A program made the position numbers and the translations under genes. 64,000 nt of DNA from Caulobacteraceae bacterium (GTDB lineage: Bacteria > Pseudomonadota > Alphaproteobacteria > Caulobacterales > Caulobacteraceae). Each line of letters begins with the position of its first letter. The stretch's first letter is position 1. Shown here piece after piece: positions 52,836 to 60,906 of this stretch. The stretch is from assembly GCA_947475735.1 (NCBI GenBank), contig CANJLQ010000004.1, forward strand, positions 1 to 64,000. Direction: 5' to 3'. The notes under the pieces were generated by a model. It ran no database searches, had not been told where the DNA came from, and was given only the letters and a program-made list of their open reading frames with translations.

Positions 52836-53412
52836 GCCCCACGGAGCGGAGACGCGCCGCATCCCCCTGCCCCGCCCCGGTCGCGGCGCGGGTCGAGCGA
52901 GGCTGGCGGAGATTCTCCGGGTCGATCACGCGGGGGAGTACGGCGCGGTCAAGATCTATGAGGCCCAGCGCGCGGTCTTCGCCAATGCGCCGGGCAAGGC
53001 GGACCTGGCCGCCGACATGGCCGAGATGAAGGCGGGCGAAGCGGTGCACAAGGCACGGTTCGACGCCCTGCTGACCGAGCACCGCGTGAGGCCCACCGCC
53101 CTGCTGCCGCTGTGGTCGCTGGCGGCGACCGGCCTGGGAACCGTCACGGCCCTGATGGGCGAGAAGGCCGCCCACGCCTGTACCGAGGCGGTCGAGAGCG
53201 TGATTGAGGAACACTATGCCGACCAGATCGCCGAGCTGAAGGAACGCGAGCCGGCCCTGGCCGCGGAGCTGGCGCAGTTCCGCGAGGAGGAACTGGCCCA
53301 CCATGACCACGCCATCGAACACGGCAGCCGCGAGGCCCCGGCCTATCGGCTGTTGAGCGCGGTGATCAAGGCGGGCTGCAAGGTCGCGATCAAGGTGTCG
53401 GAACGGGTCTAA
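52813..53412 (+). CDS. coq7: Demethoxyubiquinone hydroxylase
   Basis: A 199-aa di-iron enzyme with the paired E-x-x-H iron ligands: DHAGEYGAVKIYEAQ, KAGEAVHKARF, VESVIEEHYADQI and EEELAHHDHAIEHG. It hydroxylates demethoxyubiquinone in ubiquinone synthesis at the inner membrane. It starts inside the end of dsbB in another frame. Confidence 0.93.
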   Translation: MPERLETEPHGAETRRIPLPRPGRGAGRARLAEILRVDHAGEYGAVKIYEAQRAVFANAPGKADLAADMAEMKAGEAVHKARFDALLTEHRVRPTALLPLWSLAATGLGTVTALMGEKAAHACTEAVESVIEEHYADQIAELKEREPALAAELAQFREEELAHHDHAIEHGSREAPAYRLLSAVIKAGCKVAIKVSERV

Positions 53413-53433
53413 CGCGATCCGCAGATGACCCCG

Positions 53434-54615
53434 TCAGGCCGCCTGAAACTCCTGCACCACAAGGGCGTCCAGCGCCTGGACCAGGTCGGAGATCAGGTCG
53501 TCCTCGTGCTCCAGCCCGACCGACAGACGCAGCAGGCCGTCGGTGATGCCGGCGACGATGCGCGCCTCTGGCGTCATGGCGGCGTGGGTCATGGTGGCCG
53601 GGTGGGCGATCAGGCTTTCGACGCCGCCCAGCGATTCCGCCAGGGTGAAGGTGTCCAGCGTCTCGACCAACTGGCGCACCGCCGGAACGCCACCACCCAG
53701 TTCGAAGCTGAGCATGGCGCCCGGTCCCCGCTGCTGGCGCGCGGCCAGGGCGTGGCCGGGGTGGGACGTCAGGCCGGGATAGTGGACGGCGGAGACCGCC
53801 GGATGGGCCTCCAGCAGGGCCGCGACCTTGCCCGCCGTCGCCTGCTGCCGTTCGATCCGTGCAAAGAGCGTCCGCACCCCGCGCAGCGTCAGATAGGCGT
53901 CGAACGGGGAGCCGGTCACCCCCAGGCAGTTGGCCCACCAGGCCAGTTCGGCATGGTCCGCCGGATCGGCCGAGATCACCGCCCCGCCGACCACGTCGGA
54001 GTGGCCGTTGATATATTTCGTCGTCGAGTGGATGACGATGTCGGCCCCCAGCTCGATCGGCCGCTGCAGGGCGGGCGACAGGAAGGTGTTGTCGGCCACC
54101 ACCTTGGCCCCCACGCGGTGGGCGCGGGCGCAGATGTCGGCGATGTCGACGACGCGCAGCAGCGGGTTGGACGGCGTCTCCACCAGCACCAGTTTCGGGT
54201 TCAGGGCCAGGGCGGCGTCCAGGGCGGCCGGATCGCCCTGATCGACCCACAGCACCTCGAAATGCCCTTTGCGGGCCCGCGCGCACAGCAGGCGGTGGGT
54301 GCCGCCATAGCAATCATGCGGGGCGATCAGCAGATCGCCGGGCTCCAGCAACGACAGCGGTAGATCGACCGCCGCCATGCCGGTCGCGGTGACGACGCAG
54401 CCTGCGCCGCCTTCCAGTTCGGCGAGGGTTTCAGCCAGGACGTCGCGGGTCGGATTGCCGGACCGGCTGTAGTCGTATTTCCGCTTCTGCTCGAAGCCGG
54501 CGAAGGAATAGTTCGACGACAGATAGAGCGGCGGCATCACCGCGCCGTGGGCCGTGTCGGTGTCGACGCCCGAGCGGGCGCAGGTGGTGTGGGCGTGGTG
54601 CGGACGGCGCGTCAT
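53434..54615 (-). CDS. metB: Cystathionine gamma-synthase-type PLP enzyme
   Basis: A 393-aa member of the Cys/Met metabolism PLP family. It has YDYSRSGNPTRDVLAETLAE, the TGMAAVDL cofactor loop, DCYGGTHRLL, VVADNTFLSPALQRPIELGA and the PLP-lysine string HSTTKYINGHSDVVGG. Its GVTGSPFDAYLTLRG segment favours gamma-synthase over beta-lyase. It would join an activated homoserine with cysteine (or sulfide). It overlaps metX by 4 nt and shares its riboswitch. Distinction from O-acylhomoserine sulfhydrylase is not certain. Confidence 0.86.
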   Translation of the reverse strand: MTRRPHHAHTTCARSGVDTDTAHGAVMPPLYLSSNYSFAGFEQKRKYDYSRSGNPTRDVLAETLAELEGGAGCVVTATGMAAVDLPLSLLEPGDLLIAPHDCYGGTHRLLCARARKGHFEVLWVDQGDPAALDAALALNPKLVLVETPSNPLLRVVDIADICARAHRVGAKVVADNTFLSPALQRPIELGADIVIHSTTKYINGHSDVVGGAVISADPADHAELAWWANCLGVTGSPFDAYLTLRGVRTLFARIERQQATAGKVAALLEAHPAVSAVHYPGLTSHPGHALAARQQRGPGAMLSFELGGGVPAVRQLVETLDTFTLAESLGGVESLIAHPATMTHAAMTPEARIVAGITDGLLRLSVGLEHEDDLISDLVQALDALVVQEFQAA

Positions 54616-55664
54616 TGGTCGATTTCCTTCAGGGCGGCGCGGAGGAGGGCGGCGACCGCCTCGTCCTCCTTCAGAAAGGCGTCGTGGCCATACAGCGACG
54701 GCGCCTCGACGAAGCGGAACAGGGTCGGCAGTCGGGCGGCCAGCTCGCGCATGTCCTCAATGGGAACCAGCCGGTCGGAGGTGAAGCCGACCAGGGTCGT
54801 GGGCGTCCGGATCGCCTCGGGCGTCACGGCGTGGCGGTCGATGGAATCCGACAGCGACAGCCAGCGGGCGGGCGTGGTGTGGGTGCGGTAGGCCCGGCCC
54901 CGCGCCGTCAGATAGTCGCAGACGGGGTAGGCCCCGCCGACGGCCGCGGGCGCGGCGCTCTCGAACCGCTCGCCGAACTCCTCGGCGGTGCGATAGGTGG
55001 TCATGGCCAGTTCGCGGGCCAGGGCGACGCCGTCCTCCGGGCGACCGGCGGCCTCGGCCAGCTGCAGGATACGGCGCTGGATGCCGCGCCACGCCGTGGC
55101 CTGGGGATGCGCCCGGTGTGCGGCGGACACCACGACCAGCTGTTCGACCCGGTCGGGGAACAGCTCAGCGAAGGCCAGGGCGATCATGCCGCCGTAGGAG
55201 CAGCCGACGAAGGCCGAAACGACCGGATCGCCGATCGCGTCCAGGATCAGGCCCAGCAGCCGCGCCTGGTCATGGGTGGTGATGGTGACGGGTTTGCCGC
55301 CCTCCGCCGCGTCAGGCGCATAGTCGAAGGCCAGGACCTGGAAGCGGTTGAGATCGATCGGGCCCCGGATCGAGACCGCGCCGGACCACCAGCCCAGGCC
55401 GTTGGTCTCGGTCCGGTGCACGAACCGTCCGGCCGAGATGCCGCCCGCCACGACCACCAGCGGTGCCCCCTCGCGGCCGTGAAGGCGGCCGACGATGTGG
55501 CGCTGGGCCAGGCGCTCGCCGGACTGCAGCCGGAAGTCGGCGGGGATCGGGACCGGCAGATCGACGGCGACGCCGCCGCGCGCGATCCTGGGCACGCGCG
55601 GCCGAACATCGCCGGACGTGTCGCGACAGAGGGGGTCGGAGAGGGTCTGGGTGTCGAAAGCCAT
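54612..55664 (-). CDS. metX: Homoserine O-acyltransferase (MetX fold)
   Basis: A 350-aa alpha/beta-hydrolase. The nucleophile elbow is FVGCSYGGMIALAFAELFP, with the catalytic Asp in GFTSDRLVPIEDM and His in LYGHDAFLKED. The G-x-SYGGM-x-ALAF form resembles the MetX subgroup reported to use succinyl-CoA rather than the acetyl type GRSMGGM, so the acyl donor is open. It activates homoserine for methionine synthesis. A class I SAM riboswitch lies 79 nt upstream, and the stop overlaps metB (ATGA). Confidence 0.88.
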   Translation of the reverse strand: MAFDTQTLSDPLCRDTSGDVRPRVPRIARGGVAVDLPVPIPADFRLQSGERLAQRHIVGRLHGREGAPLVVVAGGISAGRFVHRTETNGLGWWSGAVSIRGPIDLNRFQVLAFDYAPDAAEGGKPVTITTHDQARLLGLILDAIGDPVVSAFVGCSYGGMIALAFAELFPDRVEQLVVVSAAHRAHPQATAWRGIQRRILQLAEAAGRPEDGVALARELAMTTYRTAEEFGERFESAAPAAVGGAYPVCDYLTARGRAYRTHTTPARWLSLSDSIDRHAVTPEAIRTPTTLVGFTSDRLVPIEDMRELAARLPTLFRFVEAPSLYGHDAFLKEDEAVAALLRAALKEIDQ

Positions 55665-55742
55665 GGCGTCGTCCGCATCGTCCCGCCCACCAAGGCTCCG
55701 GATGCGATGACAGATCGTGGAGACGTCGCCTCGTCGACGCTC

Positions 55743-55860
55743 CACTCATCTCTCGCGGAAGGTCCGAAAACCGTCCTCGCAGGAGTTGGCACCGTTCGGC
55801 TGGAAACCGATGGTTGCCCCGACGTCAAAGGGCCTATCCCTCGGTCGGTCTTGATGAGTG
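55743..55860 (-). promoter_or_regulatory. Class I SAM riboswitch (S-box) upstream of metX-metB
   Basis: Read on the minus strand the 118-nt element shows the full S-box skeleton. P1 is a perfect 8-bp helix (CACTCATC with GATGAGTG). After it come ATCAAGA, P2 (CCGAC with GTCGG) enclosing the kink-turn GAGGGA and loop GGCCC, then GGGGCAACC. P3 follows (TCGG with CCGA), then the conserved GGTGCCAACTCCTGC, and finally GAGAGATGAG. These match the SAM-binding core. No U-tract follows, so gene control is probably at translation: GCGTCG just after P1 can pair with CGACGC that covers the metX start region. Binding of SAM would lower metX-metB expression. Confidence 0.93.
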
Positions 55861-55864
55861 ACCC

Positions 55865-55894
55865 AACGTTGCGGTCGCGAAGACCGCCGGTCAA
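55865..55894 (-). promoter_or_regulatory. Possible promoter of the metX riboswitch transcript
   Basis: TTGACC (55889-55894 on the complement) and AACGTT (55865-55870) are 18 nt apart. The predicted start would fall a few bases further on, just before the first base of riboswitch helix P1, which is a good positional fit. The -10 is weak, as is usual for this group. Confidence 0.35.
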
Positions 55895-56049
55895 GAGAAA
55901 AAATCTACCCCATTGCTCCAGAGAAACCGCCGACGCGTGACGTGGAGGCCGCACCGAGGTGTACCGACGAAAGAAAAATGCCGAAACGGGTTGACGCGGC
56001 TCGCTCGGCCCGACAGGTTCCGACCAACGTTTTTCCTGAGGTTTGCCCC

Positions 56050-56184
56050 GTGTCCCGTCTCGGCCGCATCGCCGTTTCGACCTTCACCCCCGCCGTAGCG
56101 GCGCGGGCGATGACGCCTGCGACCCAGATCTCGACCACCACCGGTATGACCACCACCGGCCCCTTGCGGGCGGGGACAGGTTAG
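56050..56184 (+). CDS. Threonine-rich leader peptide of the hom-thrB attenuator
   Basis: A 44-aa ORF with 11 Thr. The key part reads ISTTTGMTTTG, two runs of three ACC codons at 56134-56142 and 56149-56157, recalling the E. coli thrL peptide. It starts at GTG 56050, with GAGG 8-9 nt upstream; an ATG at 56110 would give 23 aa with the same Thr runs. It is followed 36 nt later by a terminator. Stalling at Thr codons would leave GGGCGGG (56168-56174) free to pair with CCCGCCC (56220-56226), the left arm of that terminator, and so allow readthrough into hom. Confidence 0.88.
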   Translation: MSRLGRIAVSTFTPAVAARAMTPATQISTTTGMTTTGPLRAGTG

Positions 56185-56220
56185 CGCGCGCGGTCGATCA
56201 GACAGCCAAGCAAACCCCAC

Positions 56221-56251
56221 CCGCCCGGCCCCGGCCCGGCGGGTTTTCTTT
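56221..56251 (+). terminator. Attenuator terminator before hom
   Basis: CCGCC pairs with GGCGG, then after one mismatch GGC pairs with GCC, and the hairpin is followed by GTTTTCTTTT. It lies between the Thr leader stop (56184) and the hom start (56290). The upstream GGGCGGG can compete for its left arm, which is the expected attenuator geometry. Confidence 0.85.
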
Positions 56252-56289
56252 TGCCCGAAACCCATCATCCCAATCCACGGAAGACCCCG

Positions 56290-58044
56290 ATGCCCCACTC
56301 CAAAGCCCACCTCGCCGTCGTCGAAAAACCGGTGCCCGCCCCGCACGCCGCCCCCGCCCCCGCCCCCGCCCCCGAAGTCGTCGTGCTGAAGTTCGGCTCC
56401 TCGATCCTGAAGGACCCGTCGTGCGCTCCGGCCGTGGCGTCGGAGCTCTATGGCCACGTCCGCGCCGGCCGGAAGGTCGTGGCGGTGGTCTCGGCCCTCG
56501 GCGGCCATACCGATCGCCTGCTGGCAGACGCCCGCGAACTGGGTCTGGATCACGAGAACGAACTGCTGCCCGCCTATGTCGCGCTGGGCGAAGAAAAGGC
56601 GGCGGCCCTGGTGGCCATCGCCTGCGACCGGATCGGGCTGGATGCCTGCGCCCTGTCGGTGCGCGAACTGGGCATCGTGGCCGAAGGGCCGGTCGAGCAT
56701 GCGCACCCCGTCTCGCTTCACGCCGAGGCCTTGAACCGGGCGCTGGCGTCGCATCAGGTCGTGGTGGTGCCAGGCTTCGGCGCGGTCGGTCCCAACGGCC
56801 GGGTCGTGCTGCTGGGCCGGGGTGGATCGGATCTGACGGCGGTGTTCCTGGCGGCCGAACTGGGGCTCAAGCGTGCCCGGCTGGTCAAGGATGTCGACGG
56901 CCTCTACGACCGCGATCCGGCCTCGGCGTCCGGCAAGCCCCTGCGGTTCCGCCGCGCCAGCTGGGATGATGCGCGCCGCCACGGCGGGGCCCTGGTCCAG
57001 CATGACGCCATCGATCTGGGCCAGGAGCGGTCGGTCGAGATTGAGGTCGCGGCGCTGGGTCGATCCGACTGCACCGTGGTGGGCGAGCAATCCGCGCCTC
57101 CGGGCCCGTCGGTGCCCGACGCCCCGCTGAAGGTGGCCATCGCCGGGTGCGGCGTGGTGGGCGGCGGCCTGCTGAAGCGGCTGCTGGTCGACGAGAGGTT
57201 CCAGGTCGTGGGCGTGCTGGTTCGCGACCCGAAGAAGCCGCGCGACGTGGAGGCCCCCGCCGAGCTGTTCACCGCCGACCGCGAGGCCCTGCTGGCGCTG
57301 CAACCCGACATCCTGCTGGAGGCGCTGTCCGAAGGGGGCGCCGGACACGACCTGATCCGGGCCGCGCTGGAGCGCGACATCGACGTGGCCAGCGCCAACA
57401 AACAGGCCATCAGCCGCGACCCGCAAGGCCTCGCCGACCTGGCCCGGGCCCGGGGCGCGCGCCTGGCCTATTCGGCGGCGGTCGGGGGCGGCGCGCCGAT
57501 GATCGAGACGGTGCGCGCCGCCCGCGCGGCCGGGCCGGTCAAGGGGTTCGAAGCCATCCTGAACGGCACGGTCAACTTCATGCTCAGCCGCATCCAGGCG
57601 GGGGCCGACTTCGCCGACGCCCTGGCCGACGCCCGGGTGGCGGGCTTCGCCGAGGAGGATCCGTCGTCGGATCTGGAAGGCCGCGATTCGGCCGCCAAGG
57701 TGCGACTGCTGGCGTTCGAAGCCTTCGGCCGCACGCCGGAGGACGATGTGCCCTGCGCGGTCCTGTCGGAGGCCTTCCAGCCCGCCGGTCCGGTGCGCCA
57801 GATCGGGGCGTGTTTTCGCGAAGGCGGCGACCTGAAGGCCTCGGTTTCGCTTGACGTCGGCCTCGACGATCCGTTCTTCCTGGCTTTGAACGGAGAGCGG
57901 AACGGCGTGAAGGTCTATGGCGAGGACGGGCGGGTGTGGTCCTGCGGCGGACGCGGGGCGGGCCGCTGGCCGACGACCGAGAGCGTTCTGGCCGACCTGA
58001 ACGACATCGTCCGGGCGCGGCATGCGTCGCTGGGGCATCACTGA
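56290..58044 (+). CDS. hom: Homoserine dehydrogenase with N-terminal aspartokinase-like domain, no ACT domains
   Basis: A 584-aa protein. After a Pro/Ala-rich linker (to about 35), residues 36-275 form an amino-acid kinase domain (VVLKFGSSILKD, GRGGSDLTAVFLAAELG, VKDVDGLYDRDP). About 285-584 is homoserine dehydrogenase: VAIAGCGVVGGGLLKRL, SANKQAISRDP, GFEAILNGTVNFML and EEDPSSDLEGRDSAAKVRLL. Bifunctional ThrA proteins are over 800 aa and carry ACT domains; both sets are missing here. Allosteric control may be replaced by the Thr attenuator. GGAAG precedes the ATG. Whether the kinase half is active is uncertain. Confidence 0.9.
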   Translation: MPHSKAHLAVVEKPVPAPHAAPAPAPAPEVVVLKFGSSILKDPSCAPAVASELYGHVRAGRKVVAVVSALGGHTDRLLADARELGLDHENELLPAYVALGEEKAAALVAIACDRIGLDACALSVRELGIVAEGPVEHAHPVSLHAEALNRALASHQVVVVPGFGAVGPNGRVVLLGRGGSDLTAVFLAAELGLKRARLVKDVDGLYDRDPASASGKPLRFRRASWDDARRHGGALVQHDAIDLGQERSVEIEVAALGRSDCTVVGEQSAPPGPSVPDAPLKVAIAGCGVVGGGLLKRLLVDERFQVVGVLVRDPKKPRDVEAPAELFTADREALLALQPDILLEALSEGGAGHDLIRAALERDIDVASANKQAISRDPQGLADLARARGARLAYSAAVGGGAPMIETVRAARAAGPVKGFEAILNGTVNFMLSRIQAGADFADALADARVAGFAEEDPSSDLEGRDSAAKVRLLAFEAFGRTPEDDVPCAVLSEAFQPAGPVRQIGACFREGGDLKASVSLDVGLDDPFFLALNGERNGVKVYGEDGRVWSCGGRGAGRWPTTESVLADLNDIVRARHASLGHH

Positions 58045-58983
58045 TTGGCCGTCTTTACTCCGGTCTCGGACCAAGAGGCCGAGGCCTTCCTCGCCGCCTA
58101 CGACCTCGGCGATCTGGTCGGGCTGCATCCGATCGCCGAGGGGGTGGAGAACACCAACTACCGGCTGGAAACGGTCGGGGCGCGCCACGTCCTGACGCTG
58201 TTCGAGGCGCGGACCGATGCGGGCAGCCTGCCGTTCTGCCTCGGCTTGACCGACCATCTGGCGGCCCGAGGCTATCCCGCGCCCCGGCCGGTCCGGCGGC
58301 GGGACGGCAACTGGGTCGGCACGCTGAACGGCCGCCCGGCGGCGGTGATCGAATGGCTGGGCGGGGCGTGGTTGCGCGACCCTTCCGCGTCAGAGGTCGA
58401 GGCGGCCGGGGCCATGCTGGCGCGGCTGCATCTCGCGGCGGCGGACTTCCCCGTCCCGCGTGAGAATCCCGTCGGTCCGGCCGCCTGGCGGGCGCTGGCC
58501 GATCGCTGCGCCACCGCAGCGACGGGCGAGGATCGCGCCATCCTGGATGAGGTGGAAGCGACTCTGTCCCGGCTCGGCGATCCGTGGGCGGACGACCTGC
58601 CGACCGGCCCGATCCACGCCGACTATTTCCCCGACAATGTGCTGTTCGAGGACGGGGCGGTATCGGGGGTGATCGACTTCTACTTCGGCTGCACGGGAGC
58701 TCTGGTCTACGACCTAGCGATCGCGCTGAGCGCCTGGGGCTTCGACGGGGCGGGCACCCCGATCCCGGGCGCGGTCGAGGCCTTCCGCCGAGGCTACGAG
58801 ACCATCCGCCCCCTGACCCCCGCCGAGGCCGCCGCCCTGCCGCGCCTGGGCCAGGCCGCCGCCGTTCGCTTCACCCTGACCCGCCTGCATGACCGCATCT
58901 TCCATGACCCGACCAAGCTGGTGACGCCCAAGGACCCGGCGGCGTTTCTTAGACGGGCGGAGTGGTGGGCGGCGATGGCGTAG
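58045..58983 (+). CDS. thrB: Homoserine kinase, APH fold
   Basis: A 312-aa kinase of the aminoglycoside-phosphotransferase type, as in many alphaproteobacteria. It has IAEGVENTNYRLET, the catalytic PIHADYFPDNVLFEDG, and the metal-binding GVIDFYFGCTG. It phosphorylates homoserine, the product of the gene just upstream. It starts at a TTG directly after the hom stop, so translation is likely coupled and covered by the same attenuator. Its 3' end overlaps the convergent small gene by 35 nt. Confidence 0.92.
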   Translation: MAVFTPVSDQEAEAFLAAYDLGDLVGLHPIAEGVENTNYRLETVGARHVLTLFEARTDAGSLPFCLGLTDHLAARGYPAPRPVRRRDGNWVGTLNGRPAAVIEWLGGAWLRDPSASEVEAAGAMLARLHLAAADFPVPRENPVGPAAWRALADRCATAATGEDRAILDEVEATLSRLGDPWADDLPTGPIHADYFPDNVLFEDGAVSGVIDFYFGCTGALVYDLAIALSAWGFDGAGTPIPGAVEAFRRGYETIRPLTPAEAAALPRLGQAAAVRFTLTRLHDRIFHDPTKLVTPKDPAAFLRRAEWWAAMA

Positions 58984-59452
58984 CGGATCGAACAGCTACG
59001 GCGTTCAACGTTGCGGCGACGGCGCTACTCTCGCGTTCCGACGTGTCGTGTTTGGCCAGGAAGCCCCATTTGGTGACCTCCCACTCGCGCTTGAGTACAC
59101 TGCGCGAAACGAGAATGACGCGGGACGTCCGCTGATCGAGACCGTCGCGCTCGTCGAGCCCAGTGACGAACTCCCGGAGAACCCCGTCCAGCAGCTTGTG
59201 GTCGTCTTCGCGCATGTTGAGGCGAAGCTGAACGCGAACATACGCGGCGTGCATTAGACGCCCGTGCTCGTTCTTCGCTTCGCTGCCTGGAGCGGAGCGG
59301 CCGCGCGCCAGTATATCAGAGATGTCGTCTCTGAGCGCATTGATCCAGGCTTGGCGATGTTTGGCGACCTCGACGCCACGCGTGATGAGAGCAGCCAGCA
59401 CGCCACCCAGGCCTATAGCGCCGATCAGAGAAATGAAGCCGTCGCTCTCCAT
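58949..59452 (-). CDS. Small membrane-anchored protein of unknown function
   Basis: A 167-aa protein. It has one hydrophobic segment at residues about 5-25 (FISLIGAIGLGGVLAALITR) followed by HRQAWINALRDDISDIL and a soluble charged region. I do not recognise the family; similar single-span hypothetical proteins with a WINxLR string occur widely in bacteria and near phage genes. It starts 4 nt after the thrC stop on the same strand, so it would be co-transcribed with thrC. It overlaps the end of thrB antisense. Confidence 0.65.
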   Translation of the reverse strand: MESDGFISLIGAIGLGGVLAALITRGVEVAKHRQAWINALRDDISDILARGRSAPGSEAKNEHGRLMHAAYVRVQLRLNMREDDHKLLDGVLREFVTGLDERDGLDQRTSRVILVSRSVLKREWEVTKWGFLAKHDTSERESSAVAATLNAVAVRSATPSPPTTPPV

Positions 59453-59456
59453 CGTC

Positions 59457-60860
59457 TCAACCCCCAAACCCCCGCACCGCCGCCAGGGCCTCGTTCTCGT
59501 CCGCACCGATCACCTCGAACCGCTCCGCCCGATCACCCAGGGCGCGGATGACCTCCGGCGGGTCGGGGTCGAAGCCGACGACGGGGGCGACGTCCTTGCC
59601 GAACTTGGCGGGGTGGGCGGTGGCCAGAGCGACGACGGGGCCGGCGGCGCGGTCGAGGCCGCGCGCGGCCGACAGGGCGACGGCGGTGTGGGGGCAGACG
59701 ACCTCGCCCCAGGTGGCGTGGGCGTGGGCGATCTCGGAGCGCGTGGTCGGCTCGTCGACCGAGACGGCGGAGACCTCGGCGCGGAGAGCCGCCAGCAGGT
59801 CGGCGGGCAAGCTGACCCGGCCGTCACGGGCGAAGTCGGCGAACAGGCCGCGCGTCAGGTCGGCGTCCCGGCCCGACGCCTCATAGACCAGCCGCTCGAA
59901 GTTGGACGGGGCCTGGACGTCCATGCTGACGCTGGCGGTTTCCACAGCAGCGCGGCGGGCATAGACGCCGTCGTTGATGGCGCGGGCCAGGGCGTCGTTG
60001 GCGTTCACCGCCGCGACGAAGCCACGGATCGGCAGGCCCATCTTCGACGCCGCGATGCCAGCGAAGGCGTCGCCGAAATTGCCGGTGGGCACGACGAAGA
60101 CCGGGGGCCGGGTCTCGCCCGCCGCCGCCAGCTGGGACACCGCCGACAGATAGTAGGGGATCTGTCCCGCCAGCCGCGCCCAGTTGATCGAGTTGACGCT
60201 GCTGAAGCGGCCGTGGGCGCGAAGGCTCTCGTCGGCCAGCAGGCTCTTCACCAGACGCTGGCAGTCGTCGAAGTCGCCCCGGACGGCGAGGTTCAGGACA
60301 TTGTCGGCCGTGGTCGTCGTCATCTGGCGACGCTGGACCGGCGAGACCCGCTCGTGGGGGTGAAGCACGATCAGCCGGATGCGCGGTTGGTCGGCGAAGG
60401 CGGCGACGGCGGCGGCGCCGGTATCACCGCTGGTGGCCGTGACCAGGGTCAGCCGTTCGCCGGAGGCCGCGAGCGCCTGCGCCGACAGGGACGCGGCCAG
60501 CTGCATGGCCAGGTCCTTGAAGGCGGCGGTCGGGCCGTGGAACAGCTCCAGCAGATACAGCCCGTCCTTGAGCCAGCGCAGCGGCGTGACCTCCGGCGGG
60601 GCGAAGCCGGCGGTGAGGCGATCGAGCGCCCGGTCCAGAGCGCCCTCGGGCAGGGCCTCGCCGATGAAGGGGGCCATCGCCGCACTAGCCATCTGGGAAT
60701 AGCTGCGATCGGAGGCCCAGGCGTCCGGCGTCAGCGTCGGCCAGGCGACCGGCATGAAGAGGCCACCGTCAGGGGCCATGCCGCGCAACAGGGCCTCGGC
60801 GAAATCGGTCGGAGCGGTCGCGCCGCGCGTGGAGACGTATGTTGCGGGGGAGTGCTGCAT
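59457..60860 (-). CDS. thrC: Threonine synthase
   Basis: A 467-aa PLP enzyme. It begins with YVSTRGATAPTDFAEALLRG and carries HGPTAAFKDLAMQ with the PLP-binding Lys, TATSGDTGAAAV, SSVNSINWARLAGQIPYY and VPTGNFGDAFAG. This is the long threonine synthase type. It turns phosphohomoserine into threonine, completing the pathway with hom and thrB. It is encoded opposite to them, with a large inverted repeat upstream rather than an obvious attenuator. Confidence 0.95.
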   Translation of the reverse strand: MQHSPATYVSTRGATAPTDFAEALLRGMAPDGGLFMPVAWPTLTPDAWASDRSYSQMASAAMAPFIGEALPEGALDRALDRLTAGFAPPEVTPLRWLKDGLYLLELFHGPTAAFKDLAMQLAASLSAQALAASGERLTLVTATSGDTGAAAVAAFADQPRIRLIVLHPHERVSPVQRRQMTTTTADNVLNLAVRGDFDDCQRLVKSLLADESLRAHGRFSSVNSINWARLAGQIPYYLSAVSQLAAAGETRPPVFVVPTGNFGDAFAGIAASKMGLPIRGFVAAVNANDALARAINDGVYARRAAVETASVSMDVQAPSNFERLVYEASGRDADLTRGLFADFARDGRVSLPADLLAALRAEVSAVSVDEPTTRSEIAHAHATWGEVVCPHTAVALSAARGLDRAAGPVVALATAHPAKFGKDVAPVVGFDPDPPEVIRALGDRAERFEVIGADENEALAAVRGFGG

Positions 60861-60906
60861 CGCACCCGGACCGTAGCCAGCGGGGCGATTGGCGTCACGA
60901 AATTTC

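Noticed and set aside
55891-58257. 788-aa minus-strand reading frame opposite hom
   Set aside because: It is antisense to the well-supported hom gene and the attenuator, with no recognisable domain.
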